Positions 14,479 to 14,491 of a stretch of DNA of 14,491 bases are shown piece by piece. The position numbers and the translations under genes are program-made. How positions within the stretch are numbered: position 1 is the first letter of the stretch; every line of letters starts with the position of its first letter. Source of the stretch: an uncultured Eubacteriales bacterium (GTDB lineage Bacteria > Bacillota > Clostridia > Christensenellales > CAG-138); the NCBI GenBank assembly GCA_900543475.1, contig UQRU01000052.1:1-14491 (forward strand). The letters are read 5' to 3'. Under the pieces are notes generated by a model. That model ran no database searches and was not told the origin of the DNA. It saw only the letters and a list, made by a program, of their open reading frames with translations.

Positions 14479-14491
14479 TGGCGCCTTGGGC

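Overview
The window is GC-rich, low-copy chromosomal DNA, most likely from an anaerobic, Gram-positive-type bacterium of the class Clostridia (Oscillospiraceae-like). This is inferred from gene content: a desulfoferrodoxin-type superoxide reductase, a YitT-family membrane protein, a PepV-like dipeptidase, a PhoB/VanS-style two-component pair, a ModA lipoprotein, and strong Shine-Dalgarno and sigma-A-like promoter signals. No phage, transposase, CRISPR or tRNA/rRNA gene was recognised. Twelve protein genes are supported.

Layout. Positions 1-158 hold a run of GC-rich hairpins and a terminator. Two independent minus-strand genes follow: an aconitase-superfamily hydratase (160-2391) and uppP, undecaprenyl-diphosphatase (2605-3399). 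A divergent promoter region separates uppP from two plus-strand genes: a YitT-family protein (3589-4488) and an M20 dipeptidase (4549-5907). After a strong terminator and a 267-base gene-free stretch with repeated words comes a molybdenum operon (6230-9987): a molybdopterin-binding-domain protein with a four-cysteine tail, then modA, modB and modC. It ends in an almost completely base-paired 162-base intergenic element and a bidirectional terminator.

The minus-strand set 11706-10197 encodes a TIM-barrel protein of unknown function, superoxide reductase (dfx) and a small three-helix membrane protein. These could be one transcript, since no strong terminator is visible inside. From 12002 a response regulator and a sensor kinase overlap by ATGA and are surely co-translated. 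The window ends in another hairpin cluster (14383-14478).

How the genes work together: ModABC imports molybdate for molybdenum-cofactor enzymes, and the MPT-binding-domain protein encoded first probably senses or handles the cofactor or metal. The other genes are housekeeping or stress functions: cell-wall lipid recycling, peptide hydrolysis, superoxide detoxification and signal transduction. The most unusual features are at the DNA level: three clusters of long GC-rich inverted repeats between genes, a probable leaderless uppP transcript, and an unexplained structured region before the molybdenum operon.
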